DNA from: Pseudaminobacter sp040049255 | GTDB taxonomy: Bacteria; Pseudomonadota; Alphaproteobacteria; Rhizobiales; Rhizobiaceae | Assembly (NCBI RefSeq): GCF_040049255.1 | Contig: NZ_JBDZDR010000007.1 | Location: 1 to 64,000 of the forward strand | Length of the DNA: 64,000 bases | Direction: 5' to 3' | Shown: one piece after another, positions 51,551 to 59,596 of the stretch | How the letters are laid out: each line of letters starts with the position of its first letter | Position numbering within the stretch: position 1 is the stretch's first letter | Translations under genes and position numbers: made by a program | The notes under the pieces: model-generated | The model's database searches: none | The model's input: only the letters and a program-made list of their open reading frames with translations | What the model was told of the DNA's origin: nothing

Positions 51551-53548
51551 TCAGTTCGACTTCTTGGACAGGCGCGCTTCGGCGGCTTGAACCGCAGCCT
51601 CGGCGGTGATGCCGAAGTGCTGGTAGAGCTGCTCGATGGGCGCGCTGGCGCCGAAGCCATGCATGCCGATGAAGATGCCGTCGACGCCGATGAAGCGGTC
51701 CCAGCCCATGCGGATCGCCGCCTCGATGGCGATCTTGACCGGCGCGTCCCCGATGAGGGCGGCCTTGTAGCTGTCGCTCTGCTGCTCGAACAGCTCGAAG
51801 CAGGGCACCGAGACGACGCGCGCCGGGTGGCCGCGTGCCTGCAGCTGGTCACGCGCGGCAAGCGCGATCTCGACCTCGGAGCCGCTGGCGAAGATGGTCA
51901 CCTCCGCCTCGCCCTCGGCCGTGGCCAGCTCGTAGGCACCGTAGGCGCACAGGTTTTCCTCGACATACTCGGTGCGCACCGCAGGCAGGTTCTGACGGGT
52001 CAGCGCCAGCGTCGACGGGGTCTTGGTCGTCTCCAGCGCTAGCTGCCAGCACTCCGTGGCTTCCGTGGCGTCGGCCGGGCGGAACACGTTGTGGTTGGGG
52101 ATGGCGCGCAGCGCGGCCAGATGCTCGACCGGCTGGTGGGTCGGGCCGTCCTCGCCGAGGCCGATGGAATCATGCGTCATGACGAAGATCGAGCGGATGC
52201 CCATCAGCGACGCCAGGCGCATGGCCGGACGTGCGTAGTCGGAGAAGGTCAGGAACGTGCCGCCATAGGGGATGACGCCGCCATGCAGGGTCATGCCGTT
52301 CATTGCAGCGGCCATGCCGTGCTCGCGGATGCCGTAGTAGACATAGCGGCCGCTGTAGTCGCCGGGGGCGATCGGCTTGGTCTGGCTGGTCTTGGTGTTG
52401 TTGGAGCCGGTCAGGTCGGCCGAGCCGCCGATCGTCTCGGGCACCACGGCGTTGATGACCTCCAGCGCCATTTCCGAAGACTTGCGGGTGGCGACCTTCG
52501 GCTTGTCGGCGGCAAGCTTCTGCTTGTACTCGGCGATCACGGCATCGAAGCCGCCCGGCAGCTCGCCGCGCATGCGGCGCTCGAACTCGGCGCGGATCTC
52601 GGCGTCGGCGGCAGCAAGGCGCGCCTCCCATTCGTTGCGCTTCTTGCAGGCGTTGAGGCCCGAGACGCGCCAGGCGTCGAGAATGTCGGAAGGCACCTCG
52701 AAGGGCGGATAGTCCCAGCCGAGGGCCTTGCGGGCGCCGGCGATTTCCTCGGCGCCAAGCGGCGAGCCGTGGACCTTGCTGGTGCCGGACTTGGTGGGTG
52801 CGCCGAAGCCGATGGTGGTCTTGCAGGCAATCAGCGTCGGCCGGTCGGAACGGCGGGCCGCTTCGATCGCGCCGGCGATGGCTTCCGGATCGTGGCCGTC
52901 GACCCGCGCCGTATTCCAGCCGGACGCGGCGACGCGCGCAAGCTGGTCGGTGGAGTCGGTCAGCGACAGGTCGCCGTCGATGGTGATGTTGTTGTCGTCC
53001 CACATCACGATCAGCTTGTTGAGCTTCAGGTGGCCGGCAAGCGCGATGGCTTCCTGGCTGATGCCCTCCATCAGGCAGCCGTCGCCCGAAAGGACATAGG
53101 TGTAGTGGTCGACCAGCTCGTCGCCGAACTTGGCGTTCAGGATGCGCTCGGCCAGCGCCATGCCGACCGCATTGGCGATACCCTGGCCGAGCGGGCCGGT
53201 GGTCGTCTCGATGCCGGCGGCATGGCCGTACTCTGGGTGGCCGGCGGTACGATAGCCGAGCTGGCGGAAATTCTTGATCTGGTCGAGGGTGATGTCCTCG
53301 TAGCCGGTCAGATAGAGCAGCGAATAAAGCAGCATCGAACCATGGCCGGCCGACAGCACGAAACGGTCGCGGTCGGGCCAGTGCGGGTTCTGCGGGTCGT
53401 GCTTCATGAAGCGCGTGTAGAGCACGGTGGCGATGTCGGCCGCGCCCATGGGCAGGCCGGGATGGCCGGAATTCGCCTTCTCGACGGCATCCATGGACAG
53501 AAAGCGGATCGCGTTGGCCATCCGGTCGTGTTTTTCTCGTGAGGTCAT
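51551..53548 (-). CDS. tkt: Transketolase
   Basis: This is a 665-residue thiamine-diphosphate enzyme of the pentose phosphate pathway. MANAIRFLSMDAVEKANSGH and PGLPMGAADIA begin the protein. The cofactor motif is SGDGCLMEGISQEAIALAGH through DDNNITIDG, and DSIGLGEDGPTHQPVEHLAA is in the pyrimidine-binding domain. The ATG at 53548 is the family start; the frame upstream to 53734 is not coding. It is divergent from the DUF4164-zapA pair. Confidence 0.97.
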   Translation of the reverse strand: MTSREKHDRMANAIRFLSMDAVEKANSGHPGLPMGAADIATVLYTRFMKHDPQNPHWPDRDRFVLSAGHGSMLLYSLLYLTGYEDITLDQIKNFRQLGYRTAGHPEYGHAAGIETTTGPLGQGIANAVGMALAERILNAKFGDELVDHYTYVLSGDGCLMEGISQEAIALAGHLKLNKLIVMWDDNNITIDGDLSLTDSTDQLARVAASGWNTARVDGHDPEAIAGAIEAARRSDRPTLIACKTTIGFGAPTKSGTSKVHGSPLGAEEIAGARKALGWDYPPFEVPSDILDAWRVSGLNACKKRNEWEARLAAADAEIRAEFERRMRGELPGGFDAVIAEYKQKLAADKPKVATRKSSEMALEVINAVVPETIGGSADLTGSNNTKTSQTKPIAPGDYSGRYVYYGIREHGMAAAMNGMTLHGGVIPYGGTFLTFSDYARPAMRLASLMGIRSIFVMTHDSIGLGEDGPTHQPVEHLAALRAIPNHNVFRPADATEATECWQLALETTKTPSTLALTRQNLPAVRTEYVEENLCAYGAYELATAEGEAEVTIFASGSEVEIALAARDQLQARGHPARVVSVPCFELFEQQSDSYKAALIGDAPVKIAIEAAIRMGWDRFIGVDGIFIGMHGFGASAPIEQLYQHFGITAEAAVQAAEARLSKKSN

Positions 53549-53808
53549 GATTGCTCGCCAAGCCTTGATTTTTGGGGGCTTCACCCCTGTAAAAAAGCAG
53601 TGGACACATAGCAGGCACGCCGGATGAGTCAACCAAAGCACCGGCTTTTCGCGGGGAACTTGCGGCCCTTGCGACGAGATGCGGCACGATAGCAGGGGAA
53701 AGCCCGAATCGCTTTGTTGACGACGCGTTTGCACGGAGCATAATGTTTTGAGTGTAAGTCGTTCTGAACGCGAACGATTCGGTGATGGGCGGGAGTTTTG
53801 ACGGAGCC

Positions 53809-54081
53809 ATGACCGGGGAAAGCACGCTCAAAGAGGTAATAAGCCGGCTCGGCAGGGCCATGGATGCCCTGGAGCAGAGCGTCGCCGCGCGCCTTGAACA
53901 TGAACAGGACTATTTGGAAGCCGAGGCCGAGGTTCAGCGCATGAACGCTGACAGGAGCCGCCTGGCCCAGGAACTCGACAACTCCGAGGCGCGGGCCGAG
54001 CGCCTGGAGGAGGCCAACAAGGAGGTGTCGCGCCGGCTGGTGACCGCAATGGAGACCATCCGCGCAGTGCTGGACAGGTAG
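53809..54081 (+). CDS. DUF4164 coiled-coil protein
   Basis: This is a 90-residue protein that is almost entirely coiled coil: LKEVISRLGRAMDALEQSVA, then AEAEVQRMNADRSRLAQELD and RLEEANKEVSRRLVTAMETI. DUF4164 proteins precede zapA in Rhizobiales and, by position and form, may be ZapB-like division factors; that is inference. The start is uncertain: ATG 53809 (MTGEST) is taken, ATG 53785 is possible. It ends six bases before zapA. Confidence 0.85.
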   Translation: MTGESTLKEVISRLGRAMDALEQSVAARLEHEQDYLEAEAEVQRMNADRSRLAQELDNSEARAERLEEANKEVSRRLVTAMETIRAVLDR

Positions 54082-54087
54082 GGTGTC

Positions 54088-54453
54088 ATGGCGCAAGTGA
54101 CTGTCACGATCGACGGCAAGGCCTACCGGATGGCCTGCGACGAGGGCCAGGAAGAACACCTGATCGACCTCGCGCAGAGTTTCGACCTCTATGTCTCGCA
54201 CCTGAAGGACTCTTTCGGCGAGATCGGCGACCAGCGGCTGACGGTGATGGCCGGCATCATGGTGATGGACGAGCTGTCCGAACAGCGCAAGCGCGTGCAG
54301 GGCATGGAAAGCGAAATCAGCACCCTGCGCAAGACCCGTGACGAAGCGCTGATGAAGGCCGACAAGAACGACGCAGCCCTTACCGGCGCACTGAGCACGC
54401 TCGCCCAGCGCATGGAAGACCTTGCCGAAAAGCTGGCGGCGCGGAAGGGGTAG
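54088..54453 (+). CDS. zapA: Cell division protein ZapA
   Basis: This is a 121-residue FtsZ-ring-associated protein. It starts QVTVTIDGKAYRMACDEGQE, then EHLIDLAQSFDLYVSHLKDS, and continues as a long coiled coil ending RMEDLAEKLAARKG. ZapA tetramers cross-link FtsZ filaments. It follows DUF4164 closely. The genes usual after zapA in related genomes (6S RNA, 5-formyltetrahydrofolate cyclo-ligase) are not seen; a repeat cluster follows instead. Confidence 0.93.
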   Translation: MAQVTVTIDGKAYRMACDEGQEEHLIDLAQSFDLYVSHLKDSFGEIGDQRLTVMAGIMVMDELSEQRKRVQGMESEISTLRKTRDEALMKADKNDAALTGALSTLAQRMEDLAEKLAARKG

Positions 54454-54645
54454 GGCGGTCACAGGCGCCTATGAGCCGGAGCCCGCGCGACGCGCAAAAA
54501 GTGCAGAGATTTCGGGGAAGCCAAGTCCGTCGGACAGTGGCCGCAGGTGGTAGATGCCTCGTCATCCAAGGCAAGCTGGCGCGTGCCGGCTTGAGCGAGT
54601 CAGGCCGGCATCTATTTCTGCCCCCGCTCTGGCTGCATGAAGGAC
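54454..54645. other. Non-coding stretch after zapA
   Basis: No gene is supported. In many proteobacteria a 6S RNA gene lies here, but I cannot recognise its sequence or fold by eye. The right end (from GCTCTGGCTGCA near 54626) is a flank shared with the other repeat copies at 55309 and 55660. Confidence 0.35.
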
Positions 54646-54887
54646 GAGGCATGGGTCCCCGGAACCTCCGCACTTCGCTATCGCTCGTGCTCCGGCCCGA
54701 GGACGACGGAGGTAGTGTCGTTGCCGGCCAATCTGCAGCTTTGCGGCCATGGGGGCTTTCAGGGTGAGATATAAGGGGAGATACCAACGCCGGCCTCGAA
54801 GATTTACGCAGGCGATTTTTGTCTCCGTCGTCCTCGGGCCGGAGTACGAGCGCAGCGAAGTGCGAAGGTTCCGGGGACCCATGCCTC
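54646..54887. repeat. REPIN-like palindromic module, copy 1
   Basis: Two inverted repeat units bound a 113-bp spacer. Unit A (54646-54710, plus) starts GAGGCATGGGTCCCCGGAAC and ends GGCCCGAGGACGACGGA. Unit B (54824-54887, minus) is the same sequence inverted. Each unit is itself an imperfect palindrome, with GTCCCCGG near one end answered by CCGAGGAC-like sequence near the other. The whole module is repeated in opposite orientation at 55328-55562, spacer included. Confidence 0.8.
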
Positions 54888-54935
54888 AACATGGCCGTCA
54901 ACACCACGGTCCAGAAACTGCAACTCGCGGATCCC

Positions 54936-55226
54936 TCAAACCAAGTGCCATGCAATGTCATGCCAGTGCGGATTATGCTCCTCGATCAGGTTGATCTTCC
55001 ACTGGCGCGGCCACTTCTTCAGTGTCTTCTCCCGCGCGATGGCGTCGGTAACGAGATCATACTCGTCGAACCAGACAAGCCGCATGACGCCGTAGCGCGC
55101 GGCAAATTTGGAGCCGGTACCGGTTCGATGCTGCTGGAGGCGGCCGGCTAAATCCGACGTCACGCCGATGTAAAGCGTGCCGTTCTTCTGCGACGCAAGA
55201 ATGTAGACATATCCCCGCCGACTCAT
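54936..55226 (-). CDS. GIY-YIG nuclease family protein
   Basis: This is a 96-residue single-domain nuclease of the UvrC-N/UPF0213 type. GYVYILASQKNGTLYIGVTS carries the paired GYVYI and LYIGVT strands (the family's GIY and YIG), followed by the catalytic Arg in DLAGRLQQHRTG, and the metal-binding Glu in AIAREKTLKKWPRQWKINLI. It ends NPHWHDIAWHLV. Biological roles of these small proteins are unknown. It is bracketed by inverted palindromic repeats, and a C-terminal remnant of a second copy lies at 55607-55660 in the same orientation. Confidence 0.9.
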   Translation of the reverse strand: MSRRGYVYILASQKNGTLYIGVTSDLAGRLQQHRTGTGSKFAARYGVMRLVWFDEYDLVTDAIAREKTLKKWPRQWKINLIEEHNPHWHDIAWHLV

Positions 55227-55327
55227 TTGGGGAGTTTAGCTACCTCGTTGACCGAGGCAAGGGCAGGGGCGCTTCCGCTTGCACGGGGCGGCACCTGACA
55301 CTGCCCCGCTCTGGCTACATGAAGGGC

Positions 55328-55562
55328 GAGGCATGGGTCCCCCGGAACCCTACGCCCCTGCGGGCTTCGGGCCCGAGGACGACGGTAGATAAGACGCGCG
55401 CAAATCCTCGGCGCTTGAGCTTTGGTCTCCCGCCCTAAGTCTCCCTGGCGACTTCTCAACGGCAGCAACGCCTCGGATTGGCTGGAAACGACCACTCATC
55501 CGTCGTCCTCGGGCCGAAGCATGAGCGCAGCGAAGTGCGGAGGTTCCGGGGACCCATGCCTC
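55328..55562. repeat. REPIN-like palindromic module, copy 2 (inverted)
   Basis: Unit C (55328-55385, plus; central GCCCCTGCGGGC-type hairpin) and unit D (55500-55562, minus; central GCAGCGAAGTGCGG) flank a 114-bp spacer. The reverse complement of this spacer aligns with the spacer of copy 1: shared blocks include GTCGTT, GCCAATC, a CAGGG then GGGAGA-like stretch, and GATTT.CGC. The two modules are therefore diverged copies of one roughly 240-bp element in opposite orientation, on either side of the GIY-YIG gene. Confidence 0.75.
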
Positions 55563-55606
55563 GACAGAGCCGTCGCCACCACCGTCCAATTCGGGCCCGC
55601 AAAGCT

Positions 55607-55660
55607 TCACAGCAGATGCCGTGCAATGTCATGCCAATAGGGGTTGCGCTTTGGGAACGG
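55607..55660 (-). pseudogene. Remnant of a second GIY-YIG gene (C-terminus)
   Basis: The minus strand encodes KRNPYWHDIARHLL followed by TGA, matching the last residues NPHWHDIAWHLV of the intact protein at 54936. The roughly 45 bases between repeat unit D and this stop also resemble the sequence between unit B and the intact gene stop, with GCCGTC and CGGTCCA-like blocks in the same order. The rest of the gene is missing. Confidence 0.7.
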
Positions 55661-55679
55661 CTCTGGCTGCACCAGCGGC

Positions 55680-55738
55680 GAGGCATGGGTCCCCGGAACC
55701 CTGCGCCCCTACGGGGCTTCGGGCCGGAGGACGACGGA
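55680..55738 (+). repeat. Solo palindromic repeat unit (unit E)
   Basis: This unit starts GAGGCATGGGTCCCCGGAAC and ends GGCCGGAGGACGACGGA. Its centre is GCCCCTACGGGGC, a perfect small hairpin close to that of unit C. It is preceded by GGCTCTGGCTGCA, a flank shared with units A and C. With unit D it brackets the GIY-YIG remnant, in the way units B and C bracket the intact gene. Confidence 0.8.
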
Positions 55739-55782
55739 GAGAAAAGTGCACTCGCCATTAAAGCCCGCTAGGCAAACATGAA

Positions 55783-55809
55783 AATCGCGCCGGCGAAGCC
55801 GACGCGATT
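55783..55809 (-). terminator. Rho-independent terminator of rpoH
   Basis: On the minus strand AATCGCG (55803-55809) pairs with CGCGATT (55783-55789), extended by CGGC/GCCG across a T-G pair around a TTC loop, and followed by TTCATGTTT. It lies about 35 bases after the rpoH stop codon. Confidence 0.8.
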
Positions 55810-55843
55810 GCTGTGTTCCGGGCCGGCGCCGCCTGGCCAAAAA

Positions 55844-56755
55844 TCACGCGGCGGGTTGCGCCTCGATGGTGCGCAGGGCCTGGGCCTGGCGCTTGGCGGC
55901 CGCCTTGACGGCGTCCTGCACCTTCTCGAAGGCGCGGACCTCGATCTGGCGAACGCGCTCGCGGCTGATGTCGAACTCGGTCGACAGCTCTTCCAGCGTC
56001 ATCGGATCCTCCGAGAGCCGACGCGCCTCGAAGATGCGCCGCTCGCGCTCGTTCAGCACCGACATGGCGCCGGCTAGCATGCGGCGACGGTTTTCCAGCT
56101 CGTCCTGCTCGACCAGCATCTCCTCCTGGCTCTCGCGGTCGTCGACCAGCCAGTCCTGCCACTCGCCGGATTCGCCCTCGGTAGCGCGGATGGGCGCATT
56201 GAGCGAGGCGTCGCCGGACAGGCGGCGGTTCATCGAGACCACCTCTTCCTCGCTGACGTTCAGGCGCGTCGCGATCTCGGCGATCTGTTCCGGCCTCAAG
56301 TCGCCGTCGTCGAGCGCCTGGATCTTGCCCTTCACCTTGCGCAGGTTGAAGAACAGGCGCTTCTGGTTGGCGGTGGTGCCCATCTTGACCAGGCTCCACG
56401 AGCGCAGGATGTATTCCTGGATCGACGCCTTGATCCACCACATCGCGTAGGTGGCAAGGCGGAAGCCGCGCTCCGGCTCGAATTTCTTCACGGCCTGCAT
56501 CAGGCCGACATTGCCCTCGGATATGACTTCGCCGATTGGCAGGCCATAGCCGCGGTAGCCCATGGCGATCTTGGCCACGAGCCGCAGATGGCTGGTCACC
56601 AGCTTGTGGGCAGCGTTGGTGTCATCGTGCTCCTGGTACCGCTTGGCGAGCATGTACTCTTCCTGCGGCTGAAGCATTGGAAAACGGCGGATTTCTTCTA
56701 GGTAGCGGCTGAGGCCGCCTTCCCCGGAAACAATGCTTGGTAGTGTCTGGGCCAT
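55844..56755 (-). CDS. rpoH: RNA polymerase heat-shock sigma factor RpoH
   Basis: This is a 303-residue sigma-32-type factor. Region 1.2 begins LSRYLEEIRRFPMLQPQEEY. Region 2 includes LVTSHLRLVAKIAMGYRGYG, then GNVGLMQAVKKFEPERGFRL and ATYAMWWIKASIQEYILRSW. The RpoH box is in TTANQKRLFFNLRKVKGKIQ. Region 4 has MTLEELSTEFDISRERVRQI. It directs transcription of chaperone and protease genes. The ATG at 56755 is the family start (MAQTLPSIV). Confidence 0.97.
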   Translation of the reverse strand: MAQTLPSIVSGEGGLSRYLEEIRRFPMLQPQEEYMLAKRYQEHDDTNAAHKLVTSHLRLVAKIAMGYRGYGLPIGEVISEGNVGLMQAVKKFEPERGFRLATYAMWWIKASIQEYILRSWSLVKMGTTANQKRLFFNLRKVKGKIQALDDGDLRPEQIAEIATRLNVSEEEVVSMNRRLSGDASLNAPIRATEGESGEWQDWLVDDRESQEEMLVEQDELENRRRMLAGAMSVLNERERRIFEARRLSEDPMTLEELSTEFDISRERVRQIEVRAFEKVQDAVKAAAKRQAQALRTIEAQPAA

Positions 56756-56931
56756 GAACTGCGCCCTCCCTCTTCTCAGGATTTGCCCCCTCAATCAGGC
56801 AGGCATGCGGCGCCGGCGCCTCATGCTCTCCGGCGTCAAATACCTTTATATAGGAACAAATCGAGAAAAGCACCCATTTGTTCAACGTGAAACAGATTGT
56901 CACGCCAAAGTGAACAAACGGGGTCAAGTTT

Positions 56932-57960
56932 TTACAGCCTGCGAAAATCCTCGACAATCTCCGCCATGTCGGCGGGCAAAGGTGCCTCGAACCGCATTGT
57001 CATATGGGTATCGGGATGGCGGAATGCCAGTAGTCGCGCGTGCAGCGCCTGGCGGGGCAGGGCCTGCACCTTTGCCCTGAGCGGCTCGGGCAGGCGGTTG
57101 GACTTGGTGCGGAATGCCGTGCCGTAGTCCGGATCGCCAATCACGGGGTGGCCGATATGGGCGAGATGGACGCGGATCTGGTGGGTGCGGCCGGTTTCCA
57201 GCCGGCACTCCATCAGCGCCGCTTCGGCGGCCTGCTTCTGCCCCTGTCCGTAGCGCTCAAGCACCGTGTAGTGCGTTATCGCATGGCGGGCGTCGTCGCG
57301 GGTCTCGGGCACCACCGCACGTCGGACGCGGTCGGCGGCGCGGCCGAGGGGCGCGTCGATCGTTCCGGTCATGCGGGGCGGGATGTTCCACACCAGCGCG
57401 ACATAGGCACGCTCGAGATCGCCTTCGCGGCCGTGATCGGCAAAGGCCTCCGAAAGTGCCTTGTGGGCGCGGTCGGTCTTGGCCACCACCATGACGCCGG
57501 ACGTATCCTTGTCGAGCCGATGGACGATGCCCGGCCGCTTCACGCCGCCGATGCCCGACAGGCTGTCGCCGCAATGATGGATCAGCGCATTGACCAGGGT
57601 GCCCGTCCAGTTGCCGGCGCCGGGGTGGACCACCAGGCCCGCGGGCTTGTTGATGACGATGAGCTGGTCGTCTTCATAAAGTATGTCGAGCGGGATGTTT
57701 TCTCCCAGCGGCTCGGCGGGTTCCGGCTCGGGCATCGCCACCGTGACGAGATCCCCTTCGGCCAGCTTGCGCTTGGTCTCGGTTACGGCGCCGCTGTTGA
57801 CGGCTACCGCACCCTGGCGGATCAGCGCCTGGACGCGATTGCGGGAGAAATCCGGCCCCAATTCAGCCGCCAGCCACTGGTCGAGCCGCACGCCCGCGGC
57901 ATCGGCGCCGGCGCGAAACTCTTTCATTAGGCCGTCGGCTTCGCTATCAGGGTCGTTCAT
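56932..57960 (-). CDS. RluA-family 23S rRNA pseudouridine synthase
   Basis: This is a 342-residue enzyme. An N-terminal S4 RNA-binding domain spans about residues 22-85 (GVRLDQWLAAELGPDFSRNR). The catalytic Asp is in GIVHRLDKDTSGVMVVAKT. LILYEDD-like LDILYEDDQLIVINKPAGLV and HQIRVHLAHIGHPVIGDPDY complete the RluA/RluD signature. It is most like RluD, which modifies helix 69 of 23S rRNA, but RluC or RluA specificity is not excluded. Confidence 0.93.
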   Translation of the reverse strand: MNDPDSEADGLMKEFRAGADAAGVRLDQWLAAELGPDFSRNRVQALIRQGAVAVNSGAVTETKRKLAEGDLVTVAMPEPEPAEPLGENIPLDILYEDDQLIVINKPAGLVVHPGAGNWTGTLVNALIHHCGDSLSGIGGVKRPGIVHRLDKDTSGVMVVAKTDRAHKALSEAFADHGREGDLERAYVALVWNIPPRMTGTIDAPLGRAADRVRRAVVPETRDDARHAITHYTVLERYGQGQKQAAEAALMECRLETGRTHQIRVHLAHIGHPVIGDPDYGTAFRTKSNRLPEPLRAKVQALPRQALHARLLAFRHPDTHMTMRFEAPLPADMAEIVEDFRRL

Positions 57961-57984
57961 TGTGCTTCAACAATCCGGAACCGT

Positions 57985-58380
57985 ATGGAAATGGCATCGC
58001 CGCACCTGAATGATGACGACGACGAAAAGCCGCTCGACCCCGCGGTCGAAAGCGTCCGCCGTAAGCTGATACGCTTCATGGCCATCAATCTCGGGGTGCT
58101 GCTGATCGCCCTTATGGCTGTAGTGGCCGCGATTGTCTACAAACGCAGCCACAAGCCCGACGTGCCCGTTTCGACTAGCATCGGCGTGCCGTCGCCGGCC
58201 GAAGGCGCCTTCCTGTCCGGCGATATCGCGCTGCCGGAGGGTGCGAAAATCGTCTCGCAGTCGCTGTCGGGCAACCGCATCTCCATCGATGTCGAGCTTG
58301 CCGATGGTAGCCGCGAAATCTTCCTCTTCGACATCGGCGAGCGCAGGATCATCGGCCGCTTTGCGGTGAAGGCCCAGTGA
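57985..58380 (+). CDS. Single-pass membrane protein of unknown function
   Basis: This is a 131-residue protein. A charged N-terminus (LNDDDDEKPLDPAVESVRRK) is followed by one membrane helix (INLGVLLIALMAVVAAIVYK, about residues 34-53) and a periplasmic domain with GDIALPEGAKIVSQSLSGNR and ISIDVELADGSREIFLFDIG. It is divergent from the pseudouridine synthase gene and overlaps the next gene by four bases (GTGA). Such proteins are common at this locus in Rhizobiales; I know no function. Confidence 0.75.
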   Translation: MEMASPHLNDDDDEKPLDPAVESVRRKLIRFMAINLGVLLIALMAVVAAIVYKRSHKPDVPVSTSIGVPSPAEGAFLSGDIALPEGAKIVSQSLSGNRISIDVELADGSREIFLFDIGERRIIGRFAVKAQ

Positions 58381-58778
58381 GCTCGACCGCCCGCAAGGTG
58401 GCAACGGTCGCGCTGGTGGTGCGCGACTACGACGAGGCGGTCGCCTGGTATGTCGAAAAGCTCGGCTTCGCACTCTTGGAGGATGTCGATCTGGGCGCCG
58501 GCAAGCGCTGGGTGACGGTAGGGCCTGCCGGCGGCAACGGCGCGCGCCTGCTGCTCGCCCAGGCCAAGGACGAGGCCGAGCTTGCGCGAATCGGCGACCA
58601 GACCGGCGGCCGCGTGTTTCTGTTCCTGGAAACCGATGATTTCGCGCGCGACCATGCGGCGATGCAGGCCGCCGACGTGGAGTTCCGCGAGGCGCCGCGC
58701 CACGAGGCCTATGGCTCGGTTGCGGTATTCGCCGATCTTTACGGCAACCTGTGGGATCTGATCGAGCCGCGGCGCTGA
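58377..58778 (+). CDS. VOC-family (glyoxalase-like) protein
   Basis: This is a 133-residue vicinal-oxygen-chelate protein: VATVALVVRDYDEAVAWYVE opens the first module and VAVFADLYGNLWDLIEPR closes the second, where the last Glu is a typical metal ligand. RVFLFLETDDFARDHAAMQA begins the second module. The start is GTG at 58377, overlapping the stop of the membrane-protein gene. The substrate is unknown. Confidence 0.88.
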   Translation: MSSTARKVATVALVVRDYDEAVAWYVEKLGFALLEDVDLGAGKRWVTVGPAGGNGARLLLAQAKDEAELARIGDQTGGRVFLFLETDDFARDHAAMQAADVEFREAPRHEAYGSVAVFADLYGNLWDLIEPRR

Positions 58779-58876
58779 TAGCGAGGCTTTTCGGCCACAG
58801 CGAAAAACATCGTGGCAGGAAGCAACAATCCCGGTTGCGTTTTCCAAAAGGCTCGCCTATATGGCGCAAGTCTCAC

Positions 58877-58951
58877 GCGCCCATCGTCTAGCGGTCAGGA
58901 CGGCGCCCTCTCACGGCGCAAACAGGGGTTCGATTCCCCTTGGGCGTGCCA
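58877..58951 (+). tRNA. tRNA-Glu (anticodon CTC)
   Basis: The acceptor strands GCGCCCA (58877-58883) and TGGGCGT pair, with a terminal G-T pair, followed by discriminator G and an encoded CCA at 58949-58951. The D arm includes GTCTAGCGGTCAGGAC. The anticodon loop CTCTCAC between GGCGCC-type stem strands gives anticodon CTC, and the T arm contains GGTTCGATTCC. It reads GAG codons. Confidence 0.95.
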
Positions 58952-59596
58952 GACTTTTCAAACATTTGCGCCTGTCCCGCGGAAAAGTCGTCAAATAAGT
59001 TGTCCGGCTGGGTTGTTCTGCTCGTGCGCCCCCCTGGCGAGCGGGCTGTCATCTTGGCTATGAGGGCGGTGTTCAAAAGGTCCCCAAACACGCCCTTCGG
59101 CTTATTGCTGGCCGGCCCAATACGGATGGGGGCCGCAATCCCCGGCCCTTTTCCGAGCCGGGGATGGTGTGCGTCATAGGCGCCTATTCGACGTTGCCAC
59201 ACTCGATCGATGTCGACCTTTTCTCTCCGCGTAGCGATTCGAAGAGATGCTCCGGCATGCTTCGCGCAACATCGTAGTCGCGCCGGCACCATGGGCACCG
59301 AATTGCGGCTCGAGGACGTGGCCCTGCACAGGATGAACAGAACCTGAGAGAAAACATCATTGACCTCCTCTGGCCCTCAAAATCAGCGATTGAGGGCGCG
59401 GCTTAGGGAACTCTGGAAATGGCGCGGGCGCCACCGTCCTCGGAGACGACAAATGTCACCAAACTAAGGCGCTATGTGCCTGAGCTGACACACATAATGC
59501 CGATGCAAAATCCCGGGAGGACGGTGCTTCCTGCCGAAAGCCGCGAGCGGCCCGTCGTCTCGACGGGATCATCGCGACGGCTGCATGGGGTCCGGG
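58952..59596. other. 645-bp stretch without a supported gene
   Basis: No credible gene is present; the open frames have no ribosome binding sites or family resemblance. Two hairpins are visible: ATCCCCGGC at 59138-59146 with GCCGGGGAT at 59157-59165, and CCCTCAA at 59374-59380 with TTGAGGG at 59390-59396. No second copy of the tRNA-Glu 3' end was found to the right that would mark an island. Confidence 0.4.

Noticed and set aside
54454..54645. 6S RNA gene expected after zapA
   Set aside because: I could not find a convincing long bubble-hairpin by eye, so no RNA feature is called.
54646..55738. CRISPR array
   Set aside because: The repeat units alternate in orientation, are over 55 bp long and unevenly spaced, and there are no cas genes.
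54380..55771. Several short frames with MGPRNLRTSL-type peptides
   Set aside because: They are translations of the palindromic repeat units in various frames, not genes.
58888..59298. 136-codon minus-strand frame after the tRNA
   Set aside because: Its C-terminal end is the antisense of tRNA-Glu, giving a GTPKGNRTPVC-type peptide often mis-annotated beside tRNA genes; there is no ribosome binding site.
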